In this document: one piece after another, positions 19,980 through 31,689 of the stretch
Position numbering within the stretch: position 1 is the first letter of the stretch
Layout: every line of letters begins with the position of its first letter
NCBI GenBank assembly: GCA_002928495.1
Contig: PERF01000006.1
Location: 1 to 45,145, forward strand
Reading direction: 5' to 3'
From: Methylobacter sp.
GTDB lineage: Bacteria; Pseudomonadota; Gammaproteobacteria; Methylococcales; Methylomonadaceae
DNA length: 45,145 nt
The notes under the pieces: model-generated
Databases searched by the model: none
What the model saw: only the letters and a program-made list of their open reading frames with translations
Told to the model about the DNA's origin: nothing
Made by a program: the position numbers and the translations under genes

Positions 19980-20624
19980 ATGACCGCGTTAGATCAAATT
20001 GCTACCACCTTAGCATTATCCATGGGTCTGGCCTGGGCTAGTGGAATCAATTTATATGCCACTTTATTTACTCTGGGCTATTTAGCCAATACCGGAAATA
20101 TCGCCTTACCGCAGGATTTGCAGATAGTAGCAAACCCTCTGGTAATGACTGCGGCAGGCTTTATGTACTGCGTTGAATTTTTCGCCGACAAAACGCCGGG
20201 CGTCGATACCGGCTGGGATGCCTTGCATACTTTCATCCGCATTCCTGCCGGCGCCATGTTGGCGGCCGGTGCTATCGGCGATTTAAACCCGGCAGTGGAA
20301 CTTGCAGCAGCAATTTTAGGCGCCGGAGTTTCCGCAGGCACCCATTTAACCAAAGCCGGCAGCCGGGTCTTGATCAATACCTCCCCGGAACCTTTCAGTA
20401 ACTGGCTAGCATCGTTAACTGAAGATATAGCCGTGGTGGCCGGTGTTTGGGCAAGCATCAATCACCCGGTGGTGTTTTTAGTGTTATTGCTGTTGTTTAT
20501 AGCATTGATGATTTGGCTATTGCCCAAAATCATCACCGGCATAAAAAAACTATTCCGCTATATTTACAAGTTTTTTCATAAAAATGAACACCCTATTTCC
20601 TTGAATCCGCCGGAACAAAGATGA
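19980..20624 (+). CDS. DUF4126 membrane protein
   Basis: A 214-residue integral membrane protein. The ATG at 19980 is chosen because a strong GAGGGGGG ribosome site lies just before it; the upstream in-frame start at 19878 has none. The sequence matches the DUF4126 type: SMGLAWASGINLYATLFTLG, then FADKTPGVDTGWDALHTFIRIPAGAMLAAGAIGD, with Gly/Ala-rich membrane helices and a long hydrophobic segment near residues 160-180. A basic C-terminal tail follows. The function is unknown. It is read away from hslV, so the two genes are divergent. Confidence 0.8.
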   Translation: MTALDQIATTLALSMGLAWASGINLYATLFTLGYLANTGNIALPQDLQIVANPLVMTAAGFMYCVEFFADKTPGVDTGWDALHTFIRIPAGAMLAAGAIGDLNPAVELAAAILGAGVSAGTHLTKAGSRVLINTSPEPFSNWLASLTEDIAVVAGVWASINHPVVFLVLLLLFIALMIWLLPKIITGIKKLFRYIYKFFHKNEHPISLNPPEQR

Positions 20625-20630
20625 TGCCTA

Positions 20631-20659
20631 TTGACTGAAACAGGATAATTTAGTCTAAT
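20631..20659 (+). promoter_or_regulatory. Sigma-70 promoter for the tRNA-Phe pair
   Basis: TTGACT (20631-20636), a 17-base spacer and TCTAAT (20654-20659) match the sigma-70 consensus at 4 or 5 of 6 positions in each box with ideal spacing. The GGCTGTC after the -10 box is a GC-rich discriminator, typical of tRNA and rRNA promoters under stringent control. The first tRNA starts 21 bases after the -10 box. Confidence 0.75.
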
Positions 20660-20680
20660 GGCTGTCTTTGTTACAGGCCT

Positions 20681-20756
<76 letters not shown>

Positions 20757-20777
20757 CTCATTGTTTCTTCGGATATT

Positions 20778-20853
<76 letters not shown>

Positions 20854-20939
20854 TCAAAAAATCCAATAACACTCAATAGCGCCCCTAAAGTCTTAATTAT
20901 AAAGGCTTTAAAAATATTCACAGTTCATCACGATACTAT

Positions 20940-21154
20940 AATGTTTCATGGGCTAATCCCAGCAATTCAGTGAACTATCCCTCGTTAGCGAGGCCAAACT
21001 GTTCAATCGCTACCCAGTTACCCACTCCGCAAATCATCGCGCAGAGGCGGATAAAGAAAATATCTTGCAGCTGATGCTTCTTTTGTCGGTTGATGCGGGA
21101 GTCTTCAATGCTTGAAAAGTGATGAATAATAGAAGGCGTTGGTTTTGCTAGCAT
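20940..21154 (-). pseudogene. ISAs1-type transposase N-terminal remnant
   Basis: Reading the minus strand from an ATG at 21154 gives MLAKPTPSIIHHFSSIEDSR, then NRQKKHQLQDIFFIRLCAMI and CGVGNWVAIEQFGLANEG, then a TAG (20977-20975) where a Trp codon is expected, then FTELLGLAHETL and another stop. This matches the N-terminal region of ISAs1-family (H-repeat-type) transposases. The DDE catalytic part is absent, so it is a dead fragment. It lies between the tRNA-Phe genes and the ParDE pair. The 20854-21325 stretch holds no other gene that I can see. Confidence 0.78.
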
Positions 21155-21226
21155 TGAAAATCAAAATCATAGGCTAATACTTTACCTGAGTTCTATTTTC
21201 AAGCACTTTTAAGCGCGATTGTCCTG

Positions 21227-21241
21227 GCCGGGTTTCCCGGC
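21227..21241. other. GC-rich perfect hairpin GCCGGG-TTT-CCCGGC
   Basis: A six-base-pair perfect inverted repeat with a three-base loop lies between the transposase remnant and the parE terminator. A T-rich stretch follows some 10-20 bases later on the plus strand, so it could be part of a plus-strand terminator. It might also be a leftover of the insertion element. No function can be assigned. Confidence 0.4.
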
Positions 21242-21273
21242 GGCCTAGTTTCATTTTTCTTTTTGATCTAAGG

Positions 21274-21315
21274 TGAAAAATTTGCGCGCGGCCAAGACAG
21301 CACCTGTTTTGGCCG
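21274..21315 (-). terminator. Rho-independent terminator after parDE
   Basis: On the minus strand CGGCCAA-a-ACAG, a GTG loop and CTGT-c-TTGGCCG form an 11-base-pair stem with one mismatch (21315-21289). CGCGCAAATTTTT follows. It lies just beyond the parE stop. Confidence 0.75.
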
Positions 21316-21325
21316 GATGATGCCT

Positions 21326-21622
21326 CTAAAGATGCAAATCGATGACCATGCTGTCGTGTAAAACACGAATGATGGCAATATGGTTATCTTCGATCAAGTA
21401 GAGTACAACGTGCCGTCCTTGGTGATGGATACGCACCGGTGGCGTGAACTCGTCACGTTCCCGGCATAGCAATGGGTTTTCCGCTATGGACTGAAAACTG
21501 TGCGTCAATGCCGTCAGGTATTTTTCCGCCTGAGCCAAGCCCCAACGTTTTACACCGTACAGCCAGATGGCTTCCAGATCATTAAGGGCTTGGGGGCGAA
21601 GCTTATAGGAATACTCAGCCAA
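21326..21622 (-). CDS. parE: ParE-type toxin (RelE/ParE superfamily)
   Basis: A 98-residue protein starting YSYKLRPQALNDLEAIWLYG and continuing WGLAQAEKYLTAL, with a GRHVVLYLIEDNHIAIIRVLH core, all typical of ParE toxins, which usually poison DNA gyrase. The start is a TTG at 21622 that overlaps the stop of the antitoxin gene, so translation should be coupled. There is no separate ribosome site. It is followed by a strong terminator, making a compact two-gene cassette. The gyrase target is a family expectation, not shown here. Confidence 0.88.
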   Translation of the reverse strand: MAEYSYKLRPQALNDLEAIWLYGVKRWGLAQAEKYLTALTHSFQSIAENPLLCRERDEFTPPVRIHHQGRHVVLYLIEDNHIAIIRVLHDSMVIDLHL

Positions 21623-21857
21623 GATGCTTGGCTTTCATATTATGCAGGAACGTTTTCAGATCAAACGCTTGCGCTTCGCCACTATTGATGCCTTCGGTAA
21701 TGGCGTCTTGCAACCATTTGATTTTATCTTTTCGTTCCTGATCCTGGCGGATCAGATCACGCAGATAATCACTACTACTGGCGTATTGACCCGATTCAAT
21801 TTGCGCCTGCACCCAATCGTGCATTTGTTCAGGCAAGGAAATGTTCATGGTTGCCAT
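21615..21857 (-). CDS. parD: ParD-type antitoxin
   Basis: An 80-residue antitoxin from the ATG at 21857, chosen because an AGAGG ribosome site precedes it. The longer reading from 21902 would run through the operator. The N-terminus ATMNISLPEQMHDWVQAQIE is a ribbon-helix-helix DNA-binding motif, followed by YASSSDYLRDLIRQDQE. The C-terminal half (GINSGEAQAFDLKTFLHNMK) should wrap the toxin. ParD proteins repress their own promoter, and a perfect inverted repeat lies upstream at 21895-21913. Confidence 0.88.
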   Translation of the reverse strand: MATMNISLPEQMHDWVQAQIESGQYASSSDYLRDLIRQDQERKDKIKWLQDAITEGINSGEAQAFDLKTFLHNMKAKHLG

Positions 21858-21884
21858 TTTTACCTCTGGGGTTTGTCTTTTTAG

Positions 21885-21913
21885 TATGGCAAAATTTGAC
21901 AAATATTGTCAAA
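21885..21913 (-). promoter_or_regulatory. parDE promoter and operator palindrome
   Basis: A perfect 8+8 inverted repeat, TTTGACAA-ATA-TTGTCAAA, lies at 21895-21913. On the minus strand it contains a TTGACA -35 box (21912-21907). CATACT, 18 bases further on, can serve as the -10 box. A palindrome over the -35 box fits autorepression by ParD. Confidence 0.68.
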
Positions 21914-21981
21914 AAACCGTTTATCGCTCTCCACATGCCCTCCATAAGTGTGCGTTCATGCACCTTCAAGGATTGCGCCAC

Positions 21982-21996
21982 TCCGGCATCGCCGGA
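21982..21996 (-). other. Hairpin without T tract after uppP
   Basis: TCCGGC-ATC-GCCGGA is a perfect six-base-pair stem just after the uppP stop. No T run follows on either strand, so it is not a standard intrinsic terminator. It might block exonucleases or pause transcription. Confidence 0.35.
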
Positions 21997-22000
21997 CTTG

Positions 22001-22824
22001 TTATTGCGTCCATTGTACCAGCCCGCTATAAGCGCTCCCGATCACGACCAAACCGAATACGATCCGGTACCAGGCAAACACCGTGAAATCGTGGTGGCTG
22101 ATATAGCGTATTAAGCCCCGCACCGCCAGCAATGCGCTGATAAAAGCGGCAACGGTACCGATGGCGAACACTGGCAAATCGTGGCTGCTGAGCAAGTCCC
22201 GGTGTTTATAAAGATCGTATAAGCTGGCCAAAATCAGGGTGGGTATGGCCAGAAAGAAGGAAAACTCGGCGGCAGCTTTGCGTGACAAACCGATCAATAG
22301 ACCGCCAATGATGGTTGAACCGGAACGTGATGTACCGGGAATCAACGCAAACGCCTGGGCACACCCAAGTTTAACCGCATCCCAAGGCGTTAACTCGTCG
22401 ACATCGGTTATACGGATTTTATGCTCACGCTTTTCCACCCAGAAAATAATCAGCGCGCCAAAAATAAACGCCAATGCAACCGGAATGGGCTGGAACAAAT
22501 GGGCCTTGATATATTTACCGAACAATAAGCCCAGTACCGCCAGCGGCATAAAAGCTATAATCAGGTTTACAGTAAATTTGATGGCGGTGGGTCCTTGCGA
22601 ACTAACCCGGCCAAAACCGAACCAATCTTGCTGCGGTATTCCCAACACACCGCCAAAATTGCGCCGGTTTGAATCACAATTTCGAAAACTTTTCCGGTTT
22701 CGTCATTAAAATTCAGTAAATCGCCTACCAAAATCAAATGTCCGGTGCTAGAAATCGGCAAAAACTCGGTCAAACCTTCCACAATCCCTAACAGCAACGC
22801 TTTAAGTGCAACGATTAAGTCCAT
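22001..22824 (-). CDS. uppP: Undecaprenyl-diphosphatase UppP/BacA (apparent single-base deletion)
   Basis: UppP dephosphorylates undecaprenyl diphosphate at the inner membrane to recycle the lipid carrier for cell-wall synthesis. The N-terminal piece ([20 protein letters not shown] then [17 protein letters not shown]) and the C-terminal piece ([20 protein letters not shown]) are in different frames. One missing base near 22592, in AAGGACCC on the minus strand, causes the break. Adding one base gives [18 protein letters not shown] or similar and a 274-residue protein, matching E. coli BacA (273). The ATG at 22824 follows an AGGAAA site, one base after the truD stop. Both catalytic motifs survive. 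Sequence error is more likely than loss. Confidence 0.9.
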
Positions 22825-22825
22825 A

Positions 22826-23857
22826 CTAATTTCCTGGTTCAATGATTTCCCGTAAAACCGAGGTCGCATAACTGCCGGGCGGCAAATTAAACTCCAAGGT
22901 CAGTGTATCGTCCGCAACAAACCGCCACTCGAACTGCTCCACCCTAACACGCAACGGCCTGTTGTCTTTCTCTACCGCCGCGTTAATCAGGCCGTCTCTT
23001 AATTCAGGGTATTGGTTAATGATATTTTGCTGGCTTTGCAGCGCGTCTAGCCGGGCCGCCCATTGACCCGTTCCCCATAATACCGCGCTAGGATGGATAG
23101 CCAATTCGTCTATGCGAAGTTTTATATCCTGATCCGGCTGTTCAATGGCAAAGCAGCTGTTGGAGTTATCAAACATCAAAATATCGCCTGGGATTGCCTG
23201 ATCCCAGGTATTTTGCCGGATTCGCTCAGCCAGAATCTCATTAAACAAAAACGATCTGGCGGCGGACAAATAGAGGCTGCGCTGTTCACGCTTGGTTTTG
23301 GCGCCGGCGAAAAATTCCAATGCCTTGTTAATGTTTTGGCCGTTATTGCCAAACCGCTGGCTGCCGAAATAATTGGCAATACCTTTGGCTTGGATAGTTT
23401 CCAGCCGCTTAAGTGTATTGTCTTTATCGCCTTGCCATTGCCGTATGGTTATGTCGAACCGGTTAGAGGCCAGCGCCCCGCGCTTAAGTTTTTTTGTATG
23501 GCGGGTGGTTTTTAAAACCTGCAGCGAAGAACTGTTTAAAGCCTGCCAGTCCGGATCCGGTTTGCCCGGCAGCCAAATACTGAACCATTGCCGGGTTACG
23601 GCATGACGGTCTTTTAAACCGGCGTAGCCGATGTCGCGCTGCCTGACACCTGCGTGCTTGGCCAGTTGCCTGGCGGTATATTCGGTGTTCTCATCGGTTT
23701 TTTCCACATATAAAAACGCGTGCTCGCCCGTGCCGGACGGTTCAAAAGCCAGTGTTTCGTAAACCCGGAAATCTTCAGCAGTGGTCCGGATCTGCCCGTT
23801 TCCAGCCGGCTGGCCGTAAGCATGGGGCCAGAGCGGAATTTCGATTGTAGCGGCCAT
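22826..23857 (-). CDS. truD: tRNA pseudouridine(13) synthase TruD
   Basis: A 343-residue TruD. The catalytic aspartate is Asp83 in [17 protein letters not shown]. Other family motifs are [11 protein letters not shown] near the N-terminus, NYFGSQRFG and the C-terminal [18 protein letters not shown]. It makes pseudouridine 13 in tRNA-Glu. It follows ispF by 21 bases and abuts uppP. In many Gammaproteobacteria truD is followed by surE; here uppP takes that place. Confidence 0.94.
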   Translation of the reverse strand: MAATIEIPLWPHAYGQPAGNGQIRTTAEDFRVYETLAFEPSGTGEHAFLYVEKTDENTEYTARQLAKHAGVRQRDIGYAGLKDRHAVTRQWFSIWLPGKPDPDWQALNSSSLQVLKTTRHTKKLKRGALASNRFDITIRQWQGDKDNTLKRLETIQAKGIANYFGSQRFGNNGQNINKALEFFAGAKTKREQRSLYLSAARSFLFNEILAERIRQNTWDQAIPGDILMFDNSNSCFAIEQPDQDIKLRIDELAIHPSAVLWGTGQWAARLDALQSQQNIINQYPELRDGLINAAVEKDNRPLRVRVEQFEWRFVADDTLTLEFNLPPGSYATSVLREIIEPGN

Positions 23858-23878
23858 CCGTGATTAGCTTTGCAATGA

Positions 23879-24352
23879 TTATTTTTCGATCAAAACCGCG
23901 GCTTGTACCGCGATACCTTCTTTACGCCCTTCAAAACCTAATTTTTCCGTTGTGGTTGCCTTAACGTTAACGCAATCAGTATCAACTGATAAATCATCGG
24001 CTATGTTGCGGCACATGGCTGGTATATGTGGTGCCATTTTAGGAGCCTGGGCGATAATGGTGATGTCGGCATTGACTAATTTGTAGCCTTTCGCCATGAC
24101 GATAGCATAGACATGGCGCAATAACACCCGGCTGTCGGCACCTTTGAATTCAGCGTCGGTATCCGGGAAATGTTTGCCGATATCGCCTAAGGCAGCCGCG
24201 CCTAACAGCGCATCGCATAAGGCGTGCAGCACGACATCGCCGTCGGAATGGGCTTCAATGCCTTTTTCATATTCGATTTTTACGCCGCCCAGAATAACGT
24301 CGCCGCCCTCTTTGAAGCGATGGACATCGTAGCCTTGGCCAATTCTTATCAT
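23879..24352 (-). CDS. ispF: 2-C-methyl-D-erythritol 2,4-cyclodiphosphate synthase IspF
   Basis: A 157-residue IspF. It begins [13 protein letters not shown], where the Asp and His bind metal, followed by [34 protein letters not shown] and the C-terminal [16 protein letters not shown]. It cyclises CDP-methylerythritol phosphate in the MEP isoprenoid pathway. The ATG at 24352 overlaps the ispD stop (ATGA), which is more plausible than the upstream in-frame start at 24364. The isoprenoid products feed the undecaprenyl and ubiquinone genes also present in this window. Confidence 0.95.
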   Translation of the reverse strand: MIRIGQGYDVHRFKEGGDVILGGVKIEYEKGIEAHSDGDVVLHALCDALLGAAALGDIGKHFPDTDAEFKGADSRVLLRHVYAIVMAKGYKLVNADITIIAQAPKMAPHIPAMCRNIADDLSVDTDCVNVKATTTEKLGFEGRKEGIAVQAAVLIEK

Positions 24353-25041
24353 TGCCGTCCCCAAAAAAATTCCGCCAGCGCCAAATCTTCCGGGCGCGTG
24401 ATTTTGATATTATCCGGGCGGCCTTCAACGATTTTCGGCCTAAACCCCATTAATTCCAGGGCGCTGGATTCATCGGTAATCGCTGGATTGCCGGTAAAAG
24501 TTTCCAAAGCGGTTTTCAACAAACCGAAACGGAACATTTGCGGAGTTAACGCCCGCCAAATATGATTTCTATCGAGCGTGCCGGTAATGCCGGTTGAATC
24601 AACGCTTTTTAACGTGTCGTGCGACGCGGCCGCCAGAATTCCACCTATCGGGTCGTCTTGTAAATTCTCGATCAGCAGGTTGATATCCATACGGGTCAGG
24701 CAGGGTCTGGCCGCATCATGCACCAGAACCCAATCCTGTTCTTGCGCGTTGTCCGCCAAAACCCGTAACGCCGATAAAACCGAATCGGCCCGTTCTTTTC
24801 CACCCGGCGCCACAATGATCTGTTCATGCCCGTCAAGTTCAAGCCCAGGCCAATACGGATCGTCTTGTGCAATCGCCACGGCCACGGCCGTGAAAACACC
24901 GGATTGCAATAAACGCAGTAGTGTTTGCTCAAGCACGGTTTTACCGCCTAAAGGCAGATATTGCTTGGGGCGGTCCGCTTGCATGCGTTTACCCACGCCG
25001 GCAGCAGGAACAACCGCCCAAAAATTTGTCGGATTGGTCAT
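24349..25041 (-). CDS. ispD: 2-C-methyl-D-erythritol 4-phosphate cytidylyltransferase IspD
   Basis: A 230-residue IspD. The nucleotide-binding loop [20 protein letters not shown] lies at the N-terminus. [12 protein letters not shown] is the second hallmark, and [20 protein letters not shown] and [14 protein letters not shown] lie near the end. It makes CDP-methylerythritol in the MEP pathway. It lies 40 bases after ftsB and overlaps ispF by four bases. Confidence 0.95.
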   Translation of the reverse strand: MTNPTNFWAVVPAAGVGKRMQADRPKQYLPLGGKTVLEQTLLRLLQSGVFTAVAVAIAQDDPYWPGLELDGHEQIIVAPGGKERADSVLSALRVLADNAQEQDWVLVHDAARPCLTRMDINLLIENLQDDPIGGILAAASHDTLKSVDSTGITGTLDRNHIWRALTPQMFRFGLLKTALETFTGNPAITDESSALELMGFRPKIVEGRPDNIKITRPEDLALAEFFWGRQ

Positions 25042-25081
25042 GGCAAGGGGTATCAGGATATATTTAGGTCAAGGTGAACGG

Positions 25082-25351
25082 TTATTCCAGAATCTGAAAG
25101 AAGGTTTCACTTTCTTTGACCATGCCTAGCTCATCCCTGGCCCTTTCTTCCACCGCTTCCTGGCCTTTTCTCAAATCAAGCACTTCGGCATACAACGCTT
25201 CATTACGTTGTTTTTTCTCTTCCGCCTGCTGTTTCAAGCCATCTAATTCGGCTTGATAAGCCTGAATCTGCTCGATACTCCCGTCACCGGCCCATAAGCG
25301 GTATTGCAAGTGCGCGGTAATCAGCAGGATTATAGCAATAACGAGTTTAAT
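25082..25351 (-). CDS. ftsB: Cell division protein FtsB, apparently starting at ATT
   Basis: FtsB is a small bitopic inner-membrane protein that forms a divisome complex with FtsL and FtsQ. Read from 25351 it has 89 residues: a membrane segment (KLVIAIILLITAHLQYRLW), then a coiled coil (about 25-60) and the family motif GQEAVEERARDELGM. No ATG or GTG exists in this frame. A TTG at 25309 would remove the whole membrane segment. An ATT at 25351 is preceded by GAGGG at seven bases, making it a good rare start codon. A base error (ATG read as ATT) is the alternative. The eno-ftsB-ispD order is standard. Confidence 0.85.
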   Translation of the reverse strand: MKLVIAIILLITAHLQYRLWAGDGSIEQIQAYQAELDGLKQQAEEKKQRNEALYAEVLDLRKGQEAVEERARDELGMVKESETFFQILE

Positions 25352-25400
25352 GGCTTTGCCCTCGGTTTATTGGCTGAGAATGGGAAAAAGGCTATCTTGA

Positions 25401-29165
<3,765 letters not shown>

Positions 29166-29199
29166 TTAACAATGATCAACTGTCTTTAAACCAAGCATT

Positions 29200-30570
29200 T
29201 TAATCGACATCCCAGGTTTCGTCATGGTCTTTTCTATGCTCCATCCGGTTAATAAGCTGGAACTTAATGCATGCATCCTCAGCTTCCGTATAAAACTCGG
29301 CTGCAATCCAGAGACTACCGACAGCAGCCAAACACTGATCCAAAAAAATCAGCGGAATGGCGTTGCGTTGCCAAGGTGGAATACCGGTTTCCTGAAACAG
29401 TTTTTTTAAATCGTGGCGGCCGGCGCGATTCGGCAGTTTGATTTTTTCGCCGCCGGTACGGAATTTAAGTGTTTTTTGTGCTTGTTGCCAGACTTGTTTT
29501 CGAATGCCGGTTGAAGCGCTATAACATTGAAGACGTTGCTTTGGCGTTATATCCACAAAATCTTGTCCCGACGGCCATTGGCAAGATTCCCACCGCGCTG
29601 GCTCCTCTTCCGGAATACAAAACAAGGTTTCCCGATAACAGCGGATTTGATGACCGCTAGCTAAACTAATCGTTTGCTTACCGGGTTGCACGCTCACGAT
29701 CATCTGTTTAATGAGTTGATCAAGCACGGCCTGTGACGGCATTCTGAGTTGCAAACGTTGAAACCAATAGCGGATGACCAATTTTTGTTGCTGGTATGTC
29801 ATCTGTCGCAAACTGGCTAGTTTTAATGTGTCATCTTCTTCACCAAGCACTAACTGGTAAAGACTACAGGCTTGAGCGCTGGACATTACAAGCGCCTCCG
29901 CACAATGTTGCGCGGAGCGGGCTACGGTTTTATCCAGGTTTGGCCAGCGCCGCTTCAGTTCCGGAACGATGGCGTGGCGCAAAAAATTGCGGTCGAAGTT
30001 GCAATTGGCGTTGCTGGGATCTTCCACCCACAGCAGCTGGTAATGGGCTGCATAGGCTTCAATTTCCGCACGTGAATAATTGAGTAGCGGCCTTAACAAC
30101 CGTCCTAGGCCGAATTTCGCTTGCTCCGGCATGCCTGATAACCCATGCAAACCGGAACCGCGGAAAAGTTGAATTAACACGGTTTCCAATTGATCATCCC
30201 GGTGCTGAGCCAGCAACAGCAAGTCATTAGCCTGCAATAGCGGCCGTAGCGCGTTGTAGCGGGCATGTCTGGCGGCTTCTTCAGGACTTTCGCCGGGCGC
30301 TGGCTGCGCATTGACGCGGATTACCCGGCACGGTATCCGCCACTGTGCAGCCGTTGCCAGGCAATGCTCGGCCCAGCTGTCGGCTTGTGCCTGCAAACCG
30401 TGATGCACATGCACAGCCTCTAATTTAGCCTTGATTTCCGGCATTTCGGAACATAAATGCAGCAAAACCTGCGAATCGATGCCGCCGCTGTAGGCAAGGT
30501 ATATGCGCCGTGCGGAAGTTGCCTCTAAGATGATTTCAGTAAGGCTTTGAGACGACAACGTATCAGGCAT
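29200..30570 (-). CDS. tilS: tRNA(Ile)-lysidine synthase TilS
   Basis: A 456-residue TilS that modifies C34 of the CAU-anticodon tRNA-Ile to lysidine so that it reads AUA. The PP-loop motif SGGIDS is at residues 28-33. VHHGLQAQADSWAEHC and LLAQHRDDQLETVLIQLFRGSGLHGLSGM follow. C-terminal domains have LKKLFQETGIPPWQRNAIPLI and VGSLWIA. It sits between accA and pyrG, with a hairpin terminator after accA. The length is usual. Confidence 0.94.
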   Translation of the reverse strand: MPDTLSSQSLTEIILEATSARRIYLAYSGGIDSQVLLHLCSEMPEIKAKLEAVHVHHGLQAQADSWAEHCLATAAQWRIPCRVIRVNAQPAPGESPEEAARHARYNALRPLLQANDLLLLAQHRDDQLETVLIQLFRGSGLHGLSGMPEQAKFGLGRLLRPLLNYSRAEIEAYAAHYQLLWVEDPSNANCNFDRNFLRHAIVPELKRRWPNLDKTVARSAQHCAEALVMSSAQACSLYQLVLGEEDDTLKLASLRQMTYQQQKLVIRYWFQRLQLRMPSQAVLDQLIKQMIVSVQPGKQTISLASGHQIRCYRETLFCIPEEEPARWESCQWPSGQDFVDITPKQRLQCYSASTGIRKQVWQQAQKTLKFRTGGEKIKLPNRAGRHDLKKLFQETGIPPWQRNAIPLIFLDQCLAAVGSLWIAAEFYTEAEDACIKFQLINRMEHRKDHDETWDVD

Positions 30571-30591
30571 TTTTCAGGCTGTTATAAAGCC

Positions 30592-30613
30592 AAAGCCGGC
30601 ATAAGCCGGCTTT
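30592..30613 (-). terminator. Hairpin terminator between accA and tilS
   Basis: A perfect nine-base-pair inverted repeat AAAGCCGGC with a four-base loop lies 27 bases after the accA stop. On the minus strand it ends in CTTTGGCTTTATAA, so the T tract is poor. It probably reduces read-through into tilS. Confidence 0.6.
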
Positions 30614-30639
30614 GAAGGTCAACATAAAGTCACGGCCGA

Positions 30640-31596
30640 TTATTCGGTAAAAGAGCCGAAATTCATTAAGCGTTGGTAACGCCGTTGAAGCGTTTGTTCC
30701 AACGGCATGGCTTTCAATTCACCCAGATGCCTCAGCAAAGCGTCCTTGAGGCTATCGGCAATAGCTTTAAAATTGCGGTGGCCGCCGCCTATGGGTTCTC
30801 TGACCACTTCATCGAGCAAGCCTTGCTCTCTGATCCGGTCGGAGGTGATACCCATGGCTTCGGCGGCAAGCTGGGATTTGTCTGCGCTTTTCCAGAGAAT
30901 GGAAGCGCAGCCCTCGGGCGAAATCACCGAATAAGTGCTGTATTCAAGCAGTATCAAACGATCACCGACACCGATGGCAAGCGCGCCGCCGGAACCGCCT
31001 TCACCGATGACCGTGCAGATGATCGGTGTTTTCAACTGTGCCATTTCAAACAAGTTTCTGGCTATCGCTTCGCTTTGGCCGCGTTCTTCTGCGCCAATTC
31101 CGGGATAAGCGCCCGGGGTGTCGATCAGACAGATAATCGGCAGATTAAAGCGTTCCGCCATTTTCATCACCCGTAGCGCTTTGCGGTAACCTTCAGGACG
31201 CGGCATACCGAAATTACGGTAGATTTTCTCTTTGGTATCGCGGCCTTTCTGGTGGCCGATAATCACTATCGGCTGCCCTTCCAGCCTAGCCATACCGCAA
31301 ACGATGGCGGGATCATCGGCAAACGCCCGGTCGCCATGCAGTTCTTCAAAGTCAGTGAGCATAAGGTCTATGTAGTCCAGGGTGTATGGACGCCCCGGAT
31401 GCCTGGACAGTTGCGATATTTGCCAATCGGTCAAAGCGGCAAAAATACTTTCAGTTAACGCAAAACTTTTATCCTCCAACTGCTTGAGCGCATCGGAAAT
31501 ATTTAAGTTATTATCAAATTCAACATTGCGCAGCTCTTTGATTTTGGCTTCCAGCTCAGCAATAGGTTGTTCAAAATCGAGAAATTTTAAATCCAT
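30640..31596 (-). CDS. accA: Acetyl-CoA carboxylase carboxyltransferase subunit alpha
   Basis: A 318-residue AccA, which with AccD transfers carboxyl from biotin to acetyl-CoA in the first step of fatty acid synthesis. It starts [19 protein letters not shown] and shows [14 protein letters not shown], the CoA-binding [19 protein letters not shown] region, [23 protein letters not shown] and the glycine-rich [15 protein letters not shown]. The length matches the usual 315-320. It is followed by a hairpin terminator. Confidence 0.96.
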   Translation of the reverse strand: MDLKFLDFEQPIAELEAKIKELRNVEFDNNLNISDALKQLEDKSFALTESIFAALTDWQISQLSRHPGRPYTLDYIDLMLTDFEELHGDRAFADDPAIVCGMARLEGQPIVIIGHQKGRDTKEKIYRNFGMPRPEGYRKALRVMKMAERFNLPIICLIDTPGAYPGIGAEERGQSEAIARNLFEMAQLKTPIICTVIGEGGSGGALAIGVGDRLILLEYSTYSVISPEGCASILWKSADKSQLAAEAMGITSDRIREQGLLDEVVREPIGGGHRNFKAIADSLKDALLRHLGELKAMPLEQTLQRRYQRLMNFGSFTE

Positions 31597-31689
31597 GGAA
31601 CGTTATTAAGTGACACCGAATGTTTAAACTCTGAATATTACCGAAAAACTGACCTGAACAGTAACGTTTTTGTCTAATTCGTCGGTCAA

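Noticed and set aside
20854-22000. Integrated island with tRNA 3'-end attachment repeat
   Set aside because: I found no second copy of the tRNA-Phe 3' end downstream, and no integrase gene. The patch is only about 1 kb.
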